DNA of 9,106 bases from a bacterium (GTDB lineage Bacteria; Patescibacteria; Gracilibacteria; 1-14-2-50-48-13): positions 1 to 9,106 of the forward strand of contig JAUIFW010000039.1 in assembly GCA_030430105.1 (NCBI GenBank), given 5' to 3'. Under the pieces are notes generated by a model that did no database searches, was not told where the DNA came from, and was given only the letters and a program-made list of their open reading frames with translations. Both the position numbers and the translations under genes were made by a program. This document shows, piece by piece, positions 8,292 to 9,106 of this stretch. Each line of letters opens with the position of its first letter. Position 1 is the stretch's first letter.

Positions 8292-8327
8292 TGGACAATG
8301 TAGACACAGTAGACAGTATAGACAGTG
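8292..8327. repeat. Four tandem 9-bp units (TAGACAGTA type)
   Basis: TGGACAATG, TAGACACAG, TAGACAGTA and TAGACAGTG follow one another without gaps. This is the most regular part of the box array, iteron-like in its fixed period, and lies about 60 bases upstream of the mnmA promoter. Confidence 0.75.
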
Positions 8328-8640
8328 GTGAACATGTCTATAGTAGTGCGGGGTGAACAAGTGATAGGCGAGGGTGTAAAAAATAGTGCATAGATATACA
8401 TATAGGGTGCCCAAAGTGGACAGGTCTTGTCTAGGGGTGTCTGTAGTAGACATCGCCGGTTTCAAAGTAGACAGCCCATGTCGACACATATGTACATTTC
8501 GCTAATAAAAGCCGTATAGAGTGTAGACATTGCAGGTTTCGTGCTGAGTAGGTCTGTGAGGTGAGGAGGTTGATGTAGACAGAATTTCTTCAAAGTAGAC
8601 AGGGGTTCACGACAGGGGTAAACATAGTGAATGAATGTAT

Positions 8641-8700
8641 ATCTAGGGAGAGATAAAAATTTGAATATAGATGCAAAAATAGAGGTAAAGTGTAACGAAT
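8641..8700. other. AT-rich segment within the box array
   Basis: 43 of 60 bases are A or T, with A-runs and no TGTCTA box, between the two oppositely oriented halves of the array. If the region is an origin, this is the natural candidate for the unwinding element. That role is inference only. Confidence 0.3.
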
Positions 8701-9106
8701 AGCATGTAGACGATTTTCAGGTGTCTAGAAATGTCTAGACAATGCATATAGACAATTGACTACGTTGACAAATTTTAACAGTTAGAAGGCTGAGATAGAT
8801 TGCATTATGGGGTGAACAAAAATGTCTGTAGACATGTGTCAAAGTGTCTAGACAAAATAGGGTGCTTGTGGGGGAAATTGTCTGCATTAGGGTGGTAATA
8901 ATTGGAGAGGAGCCACTGTAAAACATTGTCTAGACAGGTACTTGTGTCTAGGTGTGTGTCTATAGTGCCAAGGTGAATTGTCGAGGTGGGTGTCTGGACG
9001 AGGTGAGGTAGGGTGTCTAGAATGTGTCGAAAAGGGTAGGGGGTTTGTATGGAGAAAATGGAATATGTCAAAGGTGAGTGGGGGGAGTTCGATGTCTCTT
9101 GGTTAA

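Larger units (their letters stand above)
8251..9098. repeat. Dense array of TGTCTA/TAGACA boxes in a gene-free region
   Basis: About 850 bases with no credible gene but more than 20 copies of a TGTCTA half-site or one-base variants. Perfect 10-bp palindromes TGTCTAGACA lie at 8732, 8845 and 8927, with truncated forms TGTCTAGA at 8722 and 9014 and a spread form TGTCTGTAGACA at 8823. TAGACA on the + strand dominates the left half (8251, 8301, 8310, 8319, 8447, 8468, 8524, 8576, 8596). TGTCT forms dominate the right end (8945, 8957, 8991, 9014, 9093). Other repeats include TTCAAAGTAGACAG (8461 and 8589) and GGGGTGAACAA (8350 and 8809). The density and mixed spacing suit a multi-site protein-binding region. 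The array runs to the window edge and may continue. Confidence 0.85.

Noticed and set aside
8211..8489. A - strand frame of 92 codons upstream of mnmA
   Set aside because: It overlaps the mnmA promoter, and its His/Cys/Tyr-rich composition comes from the TAGACA repeats. Similar frames at 8735-8926 and 8805-9071 are rejected for the same reason.
8251..9098. CRISPR array
   Set aside because: The repeated unit is only 6-10 bases, orientation varies and spacing is irregular, with no constant-length spacers.
8168..9106. Canonical DnaA-box origin
   Set aside because: No cluster close to TTATCCACA was found. The nearest, the complement of GGTGGACAA at 8290-8298, differs at two positions and is part of the tandem repeat.

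Overview
The window looks like a piece of chromosome from an uncultivated bacterium, most plausibly a Patescibacteria/CPR-type lineage. That placement is an inference. It rests on six genes with short leaders and no Shine-Dalgarno sequence, heptanucleotide repeat arrays scattered between and inside genes, extra segments in MnmA, and several proteins I cannot assign. Genes end on TAA or TAG, no recognised gene has an in-frame TGA, and the standard code fits.

Layout. At the left edge is the 3' end of an unrecognised + strand gene (to 707). It converges on a small zinc-ribbon gene on the - strand (718-897), and an intrinsic terminator sits inside the latter's 3' end. Positions 925-1307 hold no convincing protein gene. 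They contain a GC-rich, hairpin-rich island (about 1100-1245) just downstream of a - strand tRNA-Leu (anticodon UAG, 1308-1391) that has a near-consensus promoter. Next comes a 321-residue unrecognised - strand protein (1440-2405). An intergenic stretch (2406-2704) carries an inverted pair of heptamer arrays and a strong hairpin terminator.

From 8167 down to 2705 the - strand carries mnmA (tRNA 2-thiouridylase), a membrane protein with two GspF/PilC-like N-terminal modules, gyrB (DNA gyrase B) and secF (protein export). mnmA and the membrane gene are 4 bases apart, as are gyrB and secF by 22 bases. gyrB has its own promoter, beside a second inverted pair of heptamer arrays, so this is probably two transcription units in series ending at the terminator after secF.

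The last ~900 bases (8250-9106) hold no credible gene. They are packed with TGTCTA/TAGACA boxes, including three perfect TGTCTAGACA palindromes. The boxes mostly face one way in the left half and the other way in the right half, and the + strand is strongly G over C. With gyrB nearby and all neighbouring genes reading away, this is the most interesting part of the window: a candidate replication origin, partition site or dense regulator-binding array. No canonical DnaA-box cluster was seen, so its function is open.
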